Shown piece by piece: positions 1 through 12,391 of a DNA stretch of 64,000 nt. The notes beneath the pieces were generated by a model, which was given only the letters and a program-made list of their open reading frames with translations, was not told the DNA's origin and did no database searches. The position numbers and the translations under genes were made by a program. Origin of the DNA: Dasypus novemcinctus (taxonomy: Eukaryota > Chordata > Mammalia > Cingulata > Dasypodidae); contig NC_080680.1 of NCBI RefSeq assembly GCF_030445035.2, forward strand, positions 116,276,228 to 116,340,227, in the 5' to 3' direction. Numbering within the stretch: position 1 is the first letter of the stretch; each line of letters begins with the position of its first letter.

Positions 1-905
1 ATACTGCCCCGTTATCAACACAGTACATCTTTTGCACAGATGCAAGCATATTACATTATTACTGTAAACCACAGTACATAGGTCACTCCAGTTGTATTTT
101 TCCCATGCTTCTTCACATTCCCACCATGCTGTGTAGTGATGCACATTTCTAGACTCTCTTCCAGACATTTCTCTCCTGTCTTTTCTTTTCAGGCTCTAGC
201 ACACCCTTTAGCATTTCCTGAAAATCTGGTCCCTTGGTTAGAAATTCTCTCAGTTCCTGTTTATCTGTGAATATTGTAATCTTGACCTCATTTTTGAAAG
301 ACAGTCTTGTCAGACATAAAACTCTTGGCTGTTAAGTTTTTCTCTTGTAGTATCTTAAACATATCATGCCACTGTCTTCTTGCCACCATGGTTTCTGGTG
401 AGAAATCAGCACTTAATCCTATTGGGTATCTCTTATATGTTATGTACTACTTTTCTCTTGCTGTTCTCAGAATTCTCTTTTTGTCTTTGGCATTTGACAT
501 TCTGATGAGTATATGTGTCTTGGAGCTGGACTATTCAGATTTTTTTGGATGGAGTACGTTGTGCTTCTTGGACATGGATATCTATATCCTTCAATAGGAT
601 TGGGAAATTTTCTACCATTATTGCTTCAAATATTCCTTCTGAGACACCAATGACACATATGTTTGCATGTCTTTTGCCCCAGAAGACTTCTGATTATTCA
701 GTCTGTGCCAGCCAAAGTTACCTGCAGTTACCTGGATAGGCTGGTGCAGGTCCCGCCAGCCTCTTCCCTGCCAGAAGTGGGGCTGAAGTGTAGGCTAGGG
801 CTGCAAGTCAATCTGGGTGAAAGAAACCAGTTCCTAGTGTCACTGTGATTTTTGATCCTGGCTTCCCCTCAGGCTGGCAGTTGAGTCAAAATGGTAGCCA
901 CTGGC
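1..905 (-). mobile_element. Old L1 fragment, 5' region (minus)
   Basis: Read on the minus strand this resembles the region upstream of ORF2 in old mammalian L1s. The block around 560-640 (text like 'gggaaattttctaccattat' on +) recurs at about 42,640-42,670, inside a second old antisense L1. No long frame is kept. It runs into the receptor relic that begins near 918, so the first half of that receptor was lost at or before this junction. Diverged; probably an old insertion. Confidence 0.6.
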
Positions 906-917
906 CTCTTTCTGACT

Positions 918-1487
918 GGGACATCTGTAACCCTCTGAGTTACCCCGAAATCATGAGCAAGGTGTTGAATGTGCTGATGGTTTCAATGTCATGGTTCTCT
1001 GGTGGAATCAACTCGATTGTGCAAACAGCTTTTGCAATGCAGCTGCTGTTTTGTGGGAATAACATTATCAATCATTTTGGATGTAAAATCTTAGCAGTAC
1101 TGAAGTTAGTTTTTTTTTTTACATTTCCCTGAATGCTGGTATCCAACATGATCTTCCTAGTTCTTCCGTGGCTGGTCATCTACTTCTCCTATATTTTTAT
1201 CCTCTCCATGATCTTGAGCATGAAATCAGCCACAGGCAGGCACAGGCCTTTTCCACCTGCTCTTCACACCTGACTGTGATGATGATATTTTACGGTACCA
1301 TTTTCTTTATGTATGCAAAGCCCATATCTCAAGACCAGTTGGAGAAGACAAGTTTCAAACATCAGACAAGTTCATGTCCCTGTTTTATGGGGCAATAACC
1401 CTTATGTTGAAACCTGTAATCTACAGCATGAGGAATAAAGATGTAAAAGCTGTTGTGCAGTATCTTTTGACTTGGAAACCTATTTAA
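918..1487 (+). pseudogene. OR13C3/C4-like odorant receptor, 3' part only
   Basis: This is a relic of a seven-helix odorant receptor, closely related to the intact gene at 15,856-16,839. Homology starts in the DRY region after helix 3, where '[14 protein letters not shown]' is readable, and continues through helix 4 (SWFSGGINS), extracellular loop 2 ([12 protein letters not shown]), helix 5, the TCSSHLTV segment of helix 6, and the end of helix 7 and tail to a stop at 1,485-1,487. Helices 1-3 are absent. Small indels in helix 5 (a T-run near 1,110) and after the ATGR motif (near 1,243) break the frame. Unlike the intact gene it keeps the normal two-Asn spacing in loop 2. The 3' flank to about 1,675 also matches the flank after 16,839, so this is a duplicate and not a retrocopy. 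Confidence 0.9.
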
Positions 1488-1675
1488 TAAGAAACCTGGA
1501 AAATGTGCATGGTCCGTAATCTTCTATAATAAGAAGAAAATCAACCTTATTAGCAAAATCAATGAGGAACTTCACTGAGGAAACCACAGTTAGGAAGAGA
1601 GATTTTTTTCTTTGCCTTCACTAGACTTGCTTACCTAGAATCACTGAGGACCATAGTCTGCTAACAATCCAGCTT
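1488..1675 (+). repeat. 3' flank shared with the intact receptor copy
   Basis: Aligns by eye with about 16,840-16,995, sharing for example the 'tttttttctttgcct.cacta' stretch and 'ctgaggac.ata.t'. This non-coding match shows that the receptor relic and the intact gene are DNA-level duplicates. Confidence 0.6.
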
Positions 1676-2258
1676 CCAACAAGTTCTGATCCAGATTTTC
1701 AAAGACAAAGTATTCTTTTAGAATCTTATCTTTGTTGATTTGTGGAATGAATGTTCTGGTGTACTCTGTGGCAACCTAAAGAAAAAAATTCACACAACAA
1801 TTTAGATATAGACAGGCAGAGATAGAAATTCTGCTCTACCTCAGACTACTTAAATGTTATTAGGTACTCAAGTGAAAATAGAGACATTATCTCTCTTTAT
1901 CCCTAATTATACTTTAGTGTGTATTTCCCAAAAATGAGAAAGTCTACTGTGTTTTTCTGGGGGCCTTTTCCCCCCAGAATATTAGTTTTCATGTCCCCTT
2001 AATTTCATTTATGCATTTTTACTGCAATAGTTTCTTGCTAATTTGTTTAAACCTGGAAAGCATAAAGAGCTTCAATTTGATAATAAATGCCTCTGGGTAA
2101 AAGTGAGAGGATTTTTTCCACTTTCATTAGTGACCAGACCTTCTCATGATTGACACATTATTTCTTTTGTTAGGTTGAAAAATTGTTAGATACTTTCCAG
2201 TCCCAGGGATTAGAATCTATTCTTTGTAGTTTCGAGCCTGGATATCTTATGTCTAAAC
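1676..2258. other. Intergenic, nothing recognised
   Basis: AT-rich sequence without a credible gene or a repeat that I can place. Confidence 0.5.
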
Positions 2259-2714
2259 TTTTTTTTTTTTAAAGATTCATTTATTTATTTATTTATTTAC
2301 TTACTTACTTATTTATTTATTTATTTCTCTCCCCTTCCCCCACCCCAACCCGGTTGTCTGTTCTCTGTGTCTATTTGCTTCATCTTCTTTGTCCGCTTCT
2401 GTTGTTGTCAGAGGCATGGGAATCTGTGTTTCTTTTTGTTGCGTCATCTTGTTGTGTCAGTTCTCCATGTGTGTGGTGCCATTCCTGGGCAGGCTGCACT
2501 TTCTTTCACGCTGGGCAGCTCTCCTTACTGGGCGCACTCCTTGCGTGTGGGGCTCCCCTACGCAGGGGACACCCCTGCGTGGCAGGCACTCGCTGCACGC
2601 ATCAGCACTGTGCATGGGCCAGCTGCACACGGGTCAAGGAGGCCTGGGGTTTGAACCATGGACCTCCCATGTGGTAGACGGATGCCCTAACCACTGGGCC
2701 AAGTCCGCCGCTGC
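2259..2714 (-). mobile_element. Armadillo DAS-type SINE, near full length
   Basis: On the minus strand the element starts with a tRNA-like head (gcggacttggcccagtggtt, then a B-box-like 'ggttcaaa'). It continues through a GC-rich body and ends in an AAAT-rich tail with an A-run (2,259-2,330 on +). The flanks 'gtctaaactt' (2,251-2,260) and 'gtctacactc' (2,715-2,724) look like a slightly diverged target-site duplication. At about 455 bp it is much longer than an ordinary tRNA SINE, which points to Dasypus. Frames inside it are not genes. Confidence 0.85.
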
Positions 2715-4621
2715 GTCTACACTCTTATAAGGAATTTTATACAGAGCATGCCAGAGAGGGCTATTTTGTGTGTGTGTGTGTTTTTTCTTTTTTGGTCCTG
2801 TTTTCCCAGTTTTGGTTTCATCTCTGTGTTATAAGCAGTTTAGGTAGACTCCTTCATTGGTCCTTACTATTCATCGTTTGCTGCCTGAGATACATGCATA
2901 TGTCAAGATTTGCTAAATCTGAAATCTACTTAAAGGTAGAAAACTTCCTTTTAATTTTTCTTCATCGTAACACTATTACAAGACAAGTTTTGGACTGGGT
3001 AGACACTCAGCACATATACTTATGTTTTGATGGAAAATTTTACCACATATTTTTAGATCCTCAAGTGTTGCTCTGTATTTTGTATATTATGAAATTATAT
3101 GCTGCTTCAATATTTAAAGCCATTGCTTGCAGTAGTATATTTCACTGAATGACAACTGAGGGAATGATGGAAGTTGAATGGGGGGCAAAACTTGAGCCTC
3201 CTTTTCTGAAGCTCTTTCTCACAGTTTTTAAATAGAGCTCTGAATCTATACATTTGAACACTATTCTCCATTACATCTCATGTGACATTCTGTCTCCACA
3301 GCTTAACAATGTTTTAAAACCCAGTATTAAATGCTATTTTTTTTCACAAAAACATTTAATTCAGATTAAAAAATTTGAATTACCAAATTAAAAAGCATGT
3401 ATTAAGAACAATACAACCATCTCATCTCACAGAAGTACATTTAACTCAAATCAACAAATATTTATTTGAACATGTGTTTTGTGCAAGACCTTGTAAATAG
3501 TGCATGAACAATAAAAACTACTAAGAAATAATGTTGGTTACAAATAGAAGCCCTTTTAGCTGAAGAGACAAATATGTGGTAACTATAATAAGCATATTTA
3601 AATTAATACAATATAAACTTGAAGTCAGGTATTAAAAATTGAAGTGAATAAAAGATCCTGACAGGTTAGCATGGCCAAAGGAAGACTGCCTGGTATGAAT
3701 GGCCAGTTATACTCATTCTGGGTCAGGAGACAATAAAGAGTAGTAAGTACTGAGGGCACTCACAAAGTGCTCAAATCCTAGGGCCACCATTCACATGGTA
3801 TTCTGTAGAATACACCCCTTGGAGCAGTTATAAATGATGACTGGTTGTTCTTAAATACCCTGGGTCAGTTATTCATTAAAAGAATGAGCTCAGGGCTTCA
3901 AATTCCCAGCTCAACACTACATGAATGATGTCAAAGTTTCTATATGTGCCCTGAAAGAAACTCTTATTTCTTACACCTGCACATTTACGATTTATAAAAA
4001 CCTCATGCGAGTCTCATTATGCAAGTAACAATCTTAAAACATGAATTAAATTCCCAACATTACATGGTGTCTGCTGTTAAAGTGAGAGCTCTGAATGGGA
4101 AGAAAAGTAACCCTGGAAATTTGAACAGAGATATATGGTCTGATCATGATGAACATGGGACATTGGACCCATAAATTCTGCTGTGTCTTCATTGCCACCT
4201 AAGTGTATTCTGCTCTGCCATCTCCATTGGAAGAAATAAAACAGCATTTCCTGATGAACTTGTACTTGCCTCCTCTGAAGAAACAGTCTCCATCTGGAGA
4301 AATTAACTGTTTCACTATTGGAAGTGTAATAGAATCCCCTGAGGTAGTTGACCTACAAGCACTGGTAATTTCTCTCTTTATCCAACCCTACTACCCTCTT
4401 TTATTCCAGACCTACAAGTAGAAAGAAGTCCCATAAGACCTCAACTGTGAGATAAAAATTGTGACCAATGAAGAATTGCACTATATCCAAAAGAATTGTG
4501 TGATTTTTCAAATTTCTACATACCAATATTACGGTAATATGTATGAGAATTGATACTGCGGGTATGAGATAATGGTGTACAGAATATAAAGTTGTCATGC
4601 TAAATTTATTATTATAGGCCA
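2715..4621. other. Intergenic, no gene; faint L2-like trace
   Basis: A short GT run lies at 2,768-2,782. The segment at about 3,440-3,530 (caacaaatatttatttgaac and following) resembles the reverse complement of an L2 3' end, but weakly. No other feature is supported. Confidence 0.4.
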
Positions 4622-5131
4622 TCTCTTAGTTTGCTAAAGGCTGGCAATACAAAAGTACCAGAAACAGGTTTGTTTTTATTATGGGAATTTATTAGGGTAA
4701 ATTCTTAGTTATAAGACTCTGAAAATGTGCAAATCAAAGCATCATCAAAGATACTATCTTACCAAAGCTGGTGATTCTGGACTCCTGCCATGTGGCAAGG
4801 CAAAATGGCAGCCAGTCTTTGCTTTCTCCTCTAGACTCACTTGCTCTCTGAGCTTAGCTGTCGGTGATCAGTCATGTGACTCTTCTAGCTGCTCCTCTGA
4901 TTCCAGCCTCCACTGCTCTCTCAGCTTCTCCTATTTCTCTCTCTGTGACCATCGGTAACCCTGGAGTCCTTTCACACATGGCAGGGTAAAATGGCAACTC
5001 TTTCTCTGTGTCTCTTTATGTTTCTCCTATTTATAAAGGACTCTAGGAAGACAGTCAAACTCACCCAGGGTCACATCTCATTGAACTACTCCAATCAAAG
5101 ACCCCCATTTGTATCCAATCCAATCAAAGGG
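4622..5131 (-). mobile_element. Solo LTR fossil, ERVL-MaLR-like
   Basis: Matches on the minus strand the LTRs of the fossil at 43,101-47,002. It shares the 'ggcaggcttta.caaact' end, the AATAAA-type region before it, and the 'gactccagtaagaggattaa' type interior. Its start is cut by the SINE and pseudogene that follow. Broken, old, non-coding. Confidence 0.65.
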
Positions 5132-5237
5132 TATTTTATTTTATTTTATCATTATTGTTTTTATTTTTTAGGAGACACCAGGGGTTGAACCTGGAGCTCA
5201 TACATGGGAAGCAGGCACTTAACCAACTGAGTCGTTC
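5132..5237 (-). mobile_element. Short tRNA-derived SINE (minus)
   Basis: The reverse complement reads 'actcagttggttaagtgcct', then 'gcttcccatgtatgagct' and 'ggttcaacccctggtgtctc', followed by an A-rich tail. This is an A-box/B-box tRNA head plus tail, the same class as 33,097-33,189. It is a SINE and not a functional tRNA gene: it has no folded 3' half and no terminator context. Confidence 0.65.
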
Positions 5238-5605
5238 CTTTTTTTCTGTTGTTGTTACAAAAATTAACCCATTTTTTACAGGCTAGAGCTATTTCAAATT
5301 GTGGCACTTATACTGGTCTTTCAATTCTTTCAGTCTCCTGATGGCAGACTTTACTGTGACTGCAGACATGGTGGTGTAGTTCCAGGCACAGTCAGCTACT
5401 GTTTTCATACAGGAACCACTATGCCAGGTGCCTGTAGCTCTTCTCTTTATTTTGGTCTTGCCACAGAAAGGACAAGTGCACTTGGCATGCTGGCTGATTT
5501 CAGTTTTCTTCACTATTTTCCTAAGGGAGGCACCATAATGGGTCCAGTATTTATTTACCAAGGACTCCTCAATTCTTGGTGCATTTTGCCATGTTGCTGC
5601 CAACT
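5238..5605 (-). pseudogene. RPL37A: Processed pseudogene of ribosomal protein L37a
   Basis: RPL37A (eL43) is a small zinc-binding protein of the 60S subunit. The minus-strand frame reads [18 protein letters not shown], then a [10 protein letters not shown] zinc-knuckle half, GSCMKTVA, and [18 protein letters not shown], covering nearly all of the usual 92 residues. The gene's introns are absent and a transcript-like 3' UTR follows (a 'gcctgtaaaaaatgggttaa' match at about 5,265-5,290), so it is a retrocopy. Decay: the original ATG at 5,592 is followed by an early stop at about codon 8, a 4-base AATA duplication shifts frame near codon 16, the third zinc-ligand Cys reads Ser (WHSGSC), and the natural stop after KDQ is lost. 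It lies between a solo LTR/SINE and the ERVL fossil. Confidence 0.92.
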
Positions 5606-5649
5606 AACTCTGAGCCGGTGTGCTGGTAGTTTTGAGTTGGGACTGAATA

Positions 5650-8640
5650 GGAATGGACTAGCTCCAAGAACATGATGTTTTCTAGGATTCACAAAAGTTT
5701 CAAACTGTCACAGGTCAATTAAACAGAGATACTGGACACAATACTGTAGCTTGAGAGGTCTCTGACAGCCTAGATCATGAAGCATGGAATAAAAGATGTC
5801 TTACACTGAGTGAATTTGAAACTCCAGCACTGCTGTGATATTCAAAGACATAGAGTGATTGAAATGTTAGAGTGGATGTATCATAATAGATCTCTGCCAC
5901 TGGAGAAATGTGAGACGGCATACCTTTCACTACAACTTGGGGAACAAATTTGTCAGAGCAGCTCCATCATCCCTGAGGACTCCATGGTTGAACTTCTTTA
6001 TAGGTCAGATATTACTTTGGGATCTGCAGCTACTGAACTTGGATCCTTAAACACAAATGGGTTGATCAGAACCTGGATTGGCAGAATCAAGTGGCAATAT
6101 CTAATCACCTAAGACATCGTAGGGAATGTTGAGATATCCCTGCTAAGATGAAGGGACAGTTGTTGCATCTGATCCCTTCTACAATCAAAAAGAAGGTGAC
6201 TTCTTTGGAGTTCCTCATTGGGCTGTACTACTCCAGCCATTTATAGAGTGACTAAAAAGGCTGGTAGTTTTGAGTTGGAACTGGAAGTAAGAGGATTCTC
6301 TGCAGCAGGTTCACACTGCTATGCAAGCTTCTCTCTCATTTTAGCCATGTGGTCCAGCAGATTCAACTGTATTAGAAGTGTCAGTGGCAAACTGGGATGC
6401 TGTTTGGAGACTTTGACAGATCCATAATGGAGCATCACTGCATAGACACATAGAATATTTTTATTAAAAAAATTTTTTATTGAAGTATATCATTCATACA
6501 TGAACACATAAACAATAAGAGCATAGTAAAGATTGTGAACTTATGAAAAATACATACATAACATCACACAGGGGTCTCATACATCATCCCTACACCAACT
6601 CTTTGCATTGGTGTGGAATATTTGTTACAAACTATGCAAAAGCATCATCAAAATATTACTACCAACTATATTCCTTATCTTACATTTGGTGTATTTTTCC
6701 CCCAACTCATACTATTTTTTAAAATGTATTTTTGTTACAGATATTGTGAACTTGCAAAACAATCAACAGATGTGTAGATTTCCCATACAATTCCACAGTC
6801 CTGACATCCTCTGTAAACATCTACTGTCTTTTTGAGAAACAGCTCTTGGTCTGCTATTGGACTTTAGTCGAGACTGAACACTTAACCATAGGCCACCAAG
6901 ATAACATGACTCCTGACCTGTCCCTCATGAACTGACTCTTGTTTGATCCACTAAGCCATATTATTGGGTGTGCATAGCAGCACATCATCATCAAAGAGAA
7001 GTGCTATATATGAGATTGGGCTTGAGTAGGCTGTGAAGCCACAAGTAAGTTGAATGACAAAATGGCCCAAATGCCCATAGCCCCACTCCTGCCACATTGC
7101 CTTCTCTCTCACAGAATAGAGCTATAGCCTATTGTGGAGTTCCCTAAAATCATTGCTTGAGGAAGAGAAAAGTCGGGTCTGGTTAAAAAAGATCTACGCA
7201 ATATGCAGGTACCACAAGAAACTGGACAGCTGCAGTACTAGAACCCCTTCCAGGACATCCCTGTTGGACAGTGGTGAAGGAATATCTTCCCAGTGAGCAG
7301 ATCTATCAGTGCACCTGATTGCTCATTTTGTTGGATAGAAAAATGGCTGGAGGTGCATGTACACACTGATTCATGGACTGTGGCCAAGGGTTTGACAGTA
7401 TGGTGAAGGACATGGAAGGGAAATGGTAGGCAAATTGGTAACAAAAATTCTATGGTAGAGGTATGTGGCTAGACCTTTCTGAATAAGAGAAAATCAGAAA
7501 AGTGTGTATGTCCCATGTGAATTCTCATCAAACGGTCAAGTCAGCTGAGGAGGATTTTTAATATCCAGTAGAAAGGATGTCCCATTCTGTGAATACGAAT
7601 CAGTCTCTTTCCCCTGCTAGGCCTGTCATTGCCCAATGGATTCATGAACAAAGTGGCTGTGGTGGTAAGGATGGGGTTATGCATGGGAGAAGCCATATAG
7701 ACTTACACTCACAAAGGCCTATCTGGCTACAGCCACTTCTGCATGTCCAATCTGCCAGGTGTAGAGATCATCATTCATTCTTCATATTCCACTATTCCTA
7801 AAGATGTTCAGGCTGCCACCCAGTAGCATGTAGATTACATTTGATGACTTTCATTGTGGAAGGGGAAGGATTGTTTTCTTGCTAGAATAGATAGGATTCT
7901 GGATACAGAATTATCTGCACTGCAAAAACTGTTATGACCTGATCTACCATCTGTGAACTTACAGAATACCTTCTCCTCTGTTATGTTTTCATTGCAGAAT
8001 TGCTCCAGAGTTAATGAAGTGTAGCAATGTTTCCATGCCAATGGAATTTACTGGTCCTACCATGTTCCCTATGATACTGAAGCAATGGATTGAAAGAATG
8101 GAAGAATGGCATTTAAGAATTTAAGGATTCATTTATGGCATGAATTGGGTCTCAAAATCTTGTAGGGCTGGGGCAATGATCTAGAGGAAACTTTATGTTC
8201 CAAATCACCATCCATTCTATGGTGTGCTATCTTAGCAAGTTAATGGATCCAGGAATCAAGGGGTGGAAATGGAGTGGTACCACTCACTAAAATCTCCATA
8301 ACCTTATTTCCTTCTGGTCTAGAGGTCTTATTTCCAAAGGTAGGAGTGTCTCCACCAGGAAACACAACACTTATTCCCTTGAACTGGAGTTAAGATGATC
8401 GCTCAGCCACTCTGAGCTGCATATGTCTTTGAATCAATAGGCAAAGAAGGGAGTTATAGTTTGGATTGCGGTGAGTTGTCCTGATTACCAAGGGAGGTAA
8501 AGAAATGTATTCCTGGAATACACAATATCCCTTAAGACGTCTCTCAGTATTATGGTGCCTTGTAATTAAATTTCATGGAAAACTACAAGAATGGAATCCA
8601 GGCAAGATTACTAATGACTTGGTAACCTTCAAAATGTCTT
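5650..8640 (+). mobile_element. ERVL (class III) endogenous retrovirus fossil, pol region
   Basis: The part at 6,836-8,640 resembles the ERVL/HERV-L pol polyprotein in order: end of reverse transcriptase, RNase H (around 7,370-7,600), integrase (around 7,600-8,150), and the region past integrase (8,240-8,640). Short readable pieces such as 'IAQWIHEQSGCGGKDG' at about 7,630-7,680 make the family clear. The part at 5,650-6,454 is assigned tentatively as an upstream portion of the same element. An L1 tail (6,455-6,835) was inserted later. No LTR of its own is evident. It is broken throughout, with well over ten breaks, has no coding capacity, and fits an insertion dating to early placental mammals. 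Confidence 0.8.
6455..6835 (-). mobile_element. Old L1 3' end inserted in the ERVL fossil
   Basis: Shares the order of motifs seen in other minus-strand L1 ends of the window (34,540; 39,893): an A/T-rich tail, an 'aggggtctcatac'-type segment, a CT-rich segment, then 'gtgtggaatatttgttacaa' and 'actaccaac'. It interrupts the pol homology, so it is younger than the ERVL. Confidence 0.6.
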
Positions 8641-9224
8641 ATATTCATTACTCTATGAATCTTCTTATTTCACTATGCTCAGATATCTTTGATTTAACAA
8701 CCCCATTCTCTTGCAATATCAGATACCCAGTAGTGTTGCTTTTATGTACTAATAGATACGAACAGATTTTATAAACTGTCAGGTGTTACTATTAAATAAG
8801 TAAAGCATAGAAAATAAGAATTTTATTAAAAGTATCTCTTAGGTCTTACATGAACTTGTCAAAATATATCAATAAAATGTGATAGATATTTGTACAAATA
8901 CATTGCTTTCTCTCCTTAAGGAATAAATAAGGAAAACGTACAGCTCACTTTCATTCAGTTTTACAATGGTATATTGAGAGTTGCCTAAGTTTATTTCCAA
9001 TGTCATTTTTGATCATAAAATATCCATGTAAATCAGTTCTCTTAAAGTCATGGAATTTTCTAACATATTTTTAAAACCATGTTCATTTGGAAAAATGTTG
9101 CCACCTTGAGGGTTCTGTAAGTATTATCAATTATTTTCTCATGTAAAAAAGTTGGCCATTAAATGTTATGTGTATTTAAATCAACTCTGTTTTTCCAGCA
9201 CATTTCTTTACAAAATGCTCACTG

Positions 9225-9300
9225 AGATTTTGTAATCCAGTGTCCAAGCAGTTGTTGGCACATAGGCTTGATCAATAGTAACATACTTATTAATTAACAA
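9225..9300 (+). mobile_element. L2 3'-end trace
   Basis: The 'ttggcacatag' core and following text fit the L2 3' end. The counterpart at about 52,255-52,335 keeps 'taaatatttgtttaatgga', the other half of the L2 signature. It is older than the duplication. Confidence 0.4.
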
Positions 9301-9802
9301 ATTAATTTAATAGGTAAATACTGGGAAAATTCTCAAAATTTAAAGTATAACAAATAAACCCTAGTATCCAAAGGTAAGGTGTTGTTTTAAAGTAATTTTT
9401 GTCATCTACAATACTATACTTTGTGTTTTTTTCTTATTAAAATACTAAGGGACTTTGTGACCTTGGAACATTATTTAATTACTTTATGCTTCAGTATATA
9501 CTCACCTATAGAAAGTGGAAAAGTATCTGATTTTTATAGTGTTTTTAACCCTTAAATTATTATTAAAAAATATAAAATATGCCCCTGGACATAACTTAAT
9601 TGGTATTCTTTTGAATAAACTTGCTATTTGGGAATTATTTTCAATTACAGACAATTTGCAGAGATACTACAGAGAGTATCTGTTTTCTCATTCAGATAAT
9701 TAGACTTTTGCAGTTGTTACTTATTCAATATTACTGTGTCACTCTGAAACCATATTTCATTATGCCATACTTCAATGTACCCATCTATAGAAAAGGATGT
9801 GT

Positions 9803-9967
9803 TACTGTTTATTTATTTATTTTTTTCTCATTATTTTTTAAAAATGTTACATTAAAAAAATATGAGGTCCCTATATACTCCCCACTCCCCTCACCCCACT
9901 CCTCCCATATCAATAACCTCTTTCATCATTATGGGACATTCATTGCATTTGGTGAATATACTGTTTA
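9803..9967 (-). mobile_element. Short 5'-truncated L1 3' tail
   Basis: Only the last ~150 bases of the window's L1 family, in minus orientation: a T-rich tail, 'atatgaggtccctatatact', a C-rich segment, 'ttggtgaata'. It is flanked by 'tactgttta' at 9,803-9,811 and 9,959-9,967, a plausible target-site duplication. Absent from the matching place in copy C, so it inserted after the block duplicated. Confidence 0.7.
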
Positions 9968-11159
9968 ATTACTAAGAGTTTGACATCTCTAAACATCTAT
10001 GAATTTCTAAGATAAAAGTACTGACATATTTCTATTTGTATTTTGAGGCAAACTTTATATTTTAGGGTGTGTGTGTGAGTTTCTACATGGGTACATAAAT
10101 AGTTCTTTGTTCCTCCTTTCTTAAGCAAACTGCTAATTCTCAGAATTGAAATATTTTGCAGAGAAACATTCCATATATAAGAATATTACAGTCAGAACCT
10201 GAGGGTTGATATATAAAATAGAGCCTATATAAAATAGGCATTTCTTTAACACTTAAATTTAAAAATGTGAATTATACCTACATTAAGTTATTGTTGAATT
10301 CTTGATATCTTTTTCTACTATGCTTGAAAATTATGGACTCACTTTTCTCCTTCAGATTTATTTTCATTCCATAAAAGGTATAAATTTGGTATATCCTGCA
10401 TGAACTGATCTGCTCTGAAAGATAGAGGAAAAAACAGCAAAAAGTTCAACAATAATCATTTAATTCATAGCAATACTATGTTTTATTTCATTTATAATAT
10501 CTAGGTCATTTCTCAAATCTAGCATTTGACTTTTTAAATTGTCATTTGATTTATTGAGCACTAATGTTTAATTAATTTTGCTTTAGTAAATGTAGTTTGA
10601 ATTTGAAAGTTTTTATATTCCCTAACATTTATTTGGTAAATATCTACCCTATTTCAAAATTAACATTGGCAGGCAAAATTTATTTCTGAATTCTTGTTCA
10701 GTACAATTTATTCCCAACAACACTCTTAATTGGAAATGTGGTACACTGTCCCTGACATACTAAGAAGTTTCTTCATTCCACACATCTCTCACTCCAACTT
10801 TAAATTGCTTTGGGGATTGGGGAACAATTAAAACAACTGTTGCATAGCAAATATCTACTAATCCACATCTGTGGAATCTAGCATCATATTTTGAACCTGA
10901 TCTTAATTCAGAATGACACAAATATTAAGGGAAAATAACCTGCTCTACCAAGAGGTGGAAATAATTTATCAGTATAAAGGTAAGTCTTAAATATCATGAA
11001 ACTGTTACCTTTTCAATTATAAATAAAGGAACTAATAAATATGAATTTTTAAATGAATAACCTGAAATAAAACACCTACCAATATGCTATTATCAACATC
11101 ATACATCAGCAATTTTTATAGATAATTTTATAATGACTGTGGAGCCATAAAGCAATTTC

Positions 11160-11285
11160 AAAATGCTATTTTATTTTTTCAACATTGCATCCCTCTGAGG
11201 AAAATAAGGCACATATACTTATCACTATTTTACAAAAGAGAAAACTGAGGATATAAATAGAAGCAAAGAAAATCAAAACAAAAAT
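11160..11285 (-). mobile_element. MIR SINE trace (minus)
   Basis: 'cactattttacaaaagagaa' and 'aactgagg' match the MIR core in reverse. The paralogous place at about 54,200-54,300 keeps 'cactatttaacatatgagaa' and 'aactgaag'. An ancient mammalian SINE that predates the duplication. Confidence 0.55.
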
Positions 11286-12239
11286 GTTGATACTAAGTCC
11301 CAAGCAATTTACCACTCTGCTAAGTCCACTTCACATTTGTTCGAATGAATATGAAGTGATCCCACTCTACTTATATAGACTAAACTAATGAGTATACCTA
11401 ATATCTCCCAGCTTGTTTGTACTGACTGAAAGATACTAAAAAAAAATAAAAAAGAAACATTCAAAAGAAAAATCTAAAGCTTAAGGCAGAAGAACAATTG
11501 GCACATATTAAATTTGTTTTGATCATAAAGTCACTAATTCTGCACAAGGAAATTGCCTAAAAACCTAGAAATTAAATATTAATGTATTCAGTTTAGACCC
11601 GTCTGTTATGTGCAGCCACTGAGTTAGTCACTAGTTGAAGAGGGATAAACAAAGCAGACAGGGTCCTTCCTCTGTGTCTCTGTTATTTCACTAAATACAA
11701 GATAACCAGTGTAAGGTGTTAGGAGAAGAAAAAACAAAAGCAGTAAGATAGGCTATTGCTCAATGTGGGTTTGAATGGCAGAGGGGATCTCTGCCTGGGA
11801 GGGGAGGGCTTGGAGCTGGTGGCAGGGGAAGCTTGCAGGTGGCCTAAGATGCATTGTCATTACAGTTGTCTGGAAGAGAAATCCTCTGCACGCCTGGACC
11901 CAGAGACCAGACCTGGAACCTCAACATTTTTCCCAGTAAGGTCAGTGCCCTGCCATCTTTCTTCTATTTACAACCATGATTAGGTATTTCAGAGTGTTCC
12001 TGCTCCTTTCCCAGTATCCTTTGATTAATTTCTAGACACGATGGGGGGAGAAATTTGATTGATTGTACGAAGTAGTGTAGTGTAAATATAGAATCATTGT
12101 CACTTTCCTCTGGGCATTGCTGAATGAGTACAGTCAAGGTTGTCCTGGGATCTCATTTTACTATCCAAGATGAGGACAATTCCCTCTTGTTAACATATGA
12201 TTTCTCTGTGGATTTTAATGGCACCAGTTATTCTGAGTA

Positions 12240-12320
12240 GTCGTAGAAAGAGTATAGGCTCTGGATCTTGTCACTGCTCATTATTTTCCATGAACTTGAG
12301 CAAATAAAGTAATTTCCAAG
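12240..12320 (+). mobile_element. MIR SINE trace (plus)
   Basis: Reads like the MIR head and core: 'agagtataggctctggatct', then 'ttccatgaacttgagcaa'. The counterpart at 55,205-55,285 is closer to consensus ('gccatgtgaccttggccaag'). Confidence 0.6.
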
Positions 12321-12391
12321 TACACAATATGACACCTACAAGCCAGCAATAAAAATTGGCTAAATGAAATAAATGTAGGATTTTTTTTTAA

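Noticed and set aside
2354-2730. Overlapping plus-strand frames up to 113 codons, GC-rich
   Set aside because: They are the antisense of the DAS SINE. The same frames recur at 46,030-46,322 and partly at 53,040-53,450.
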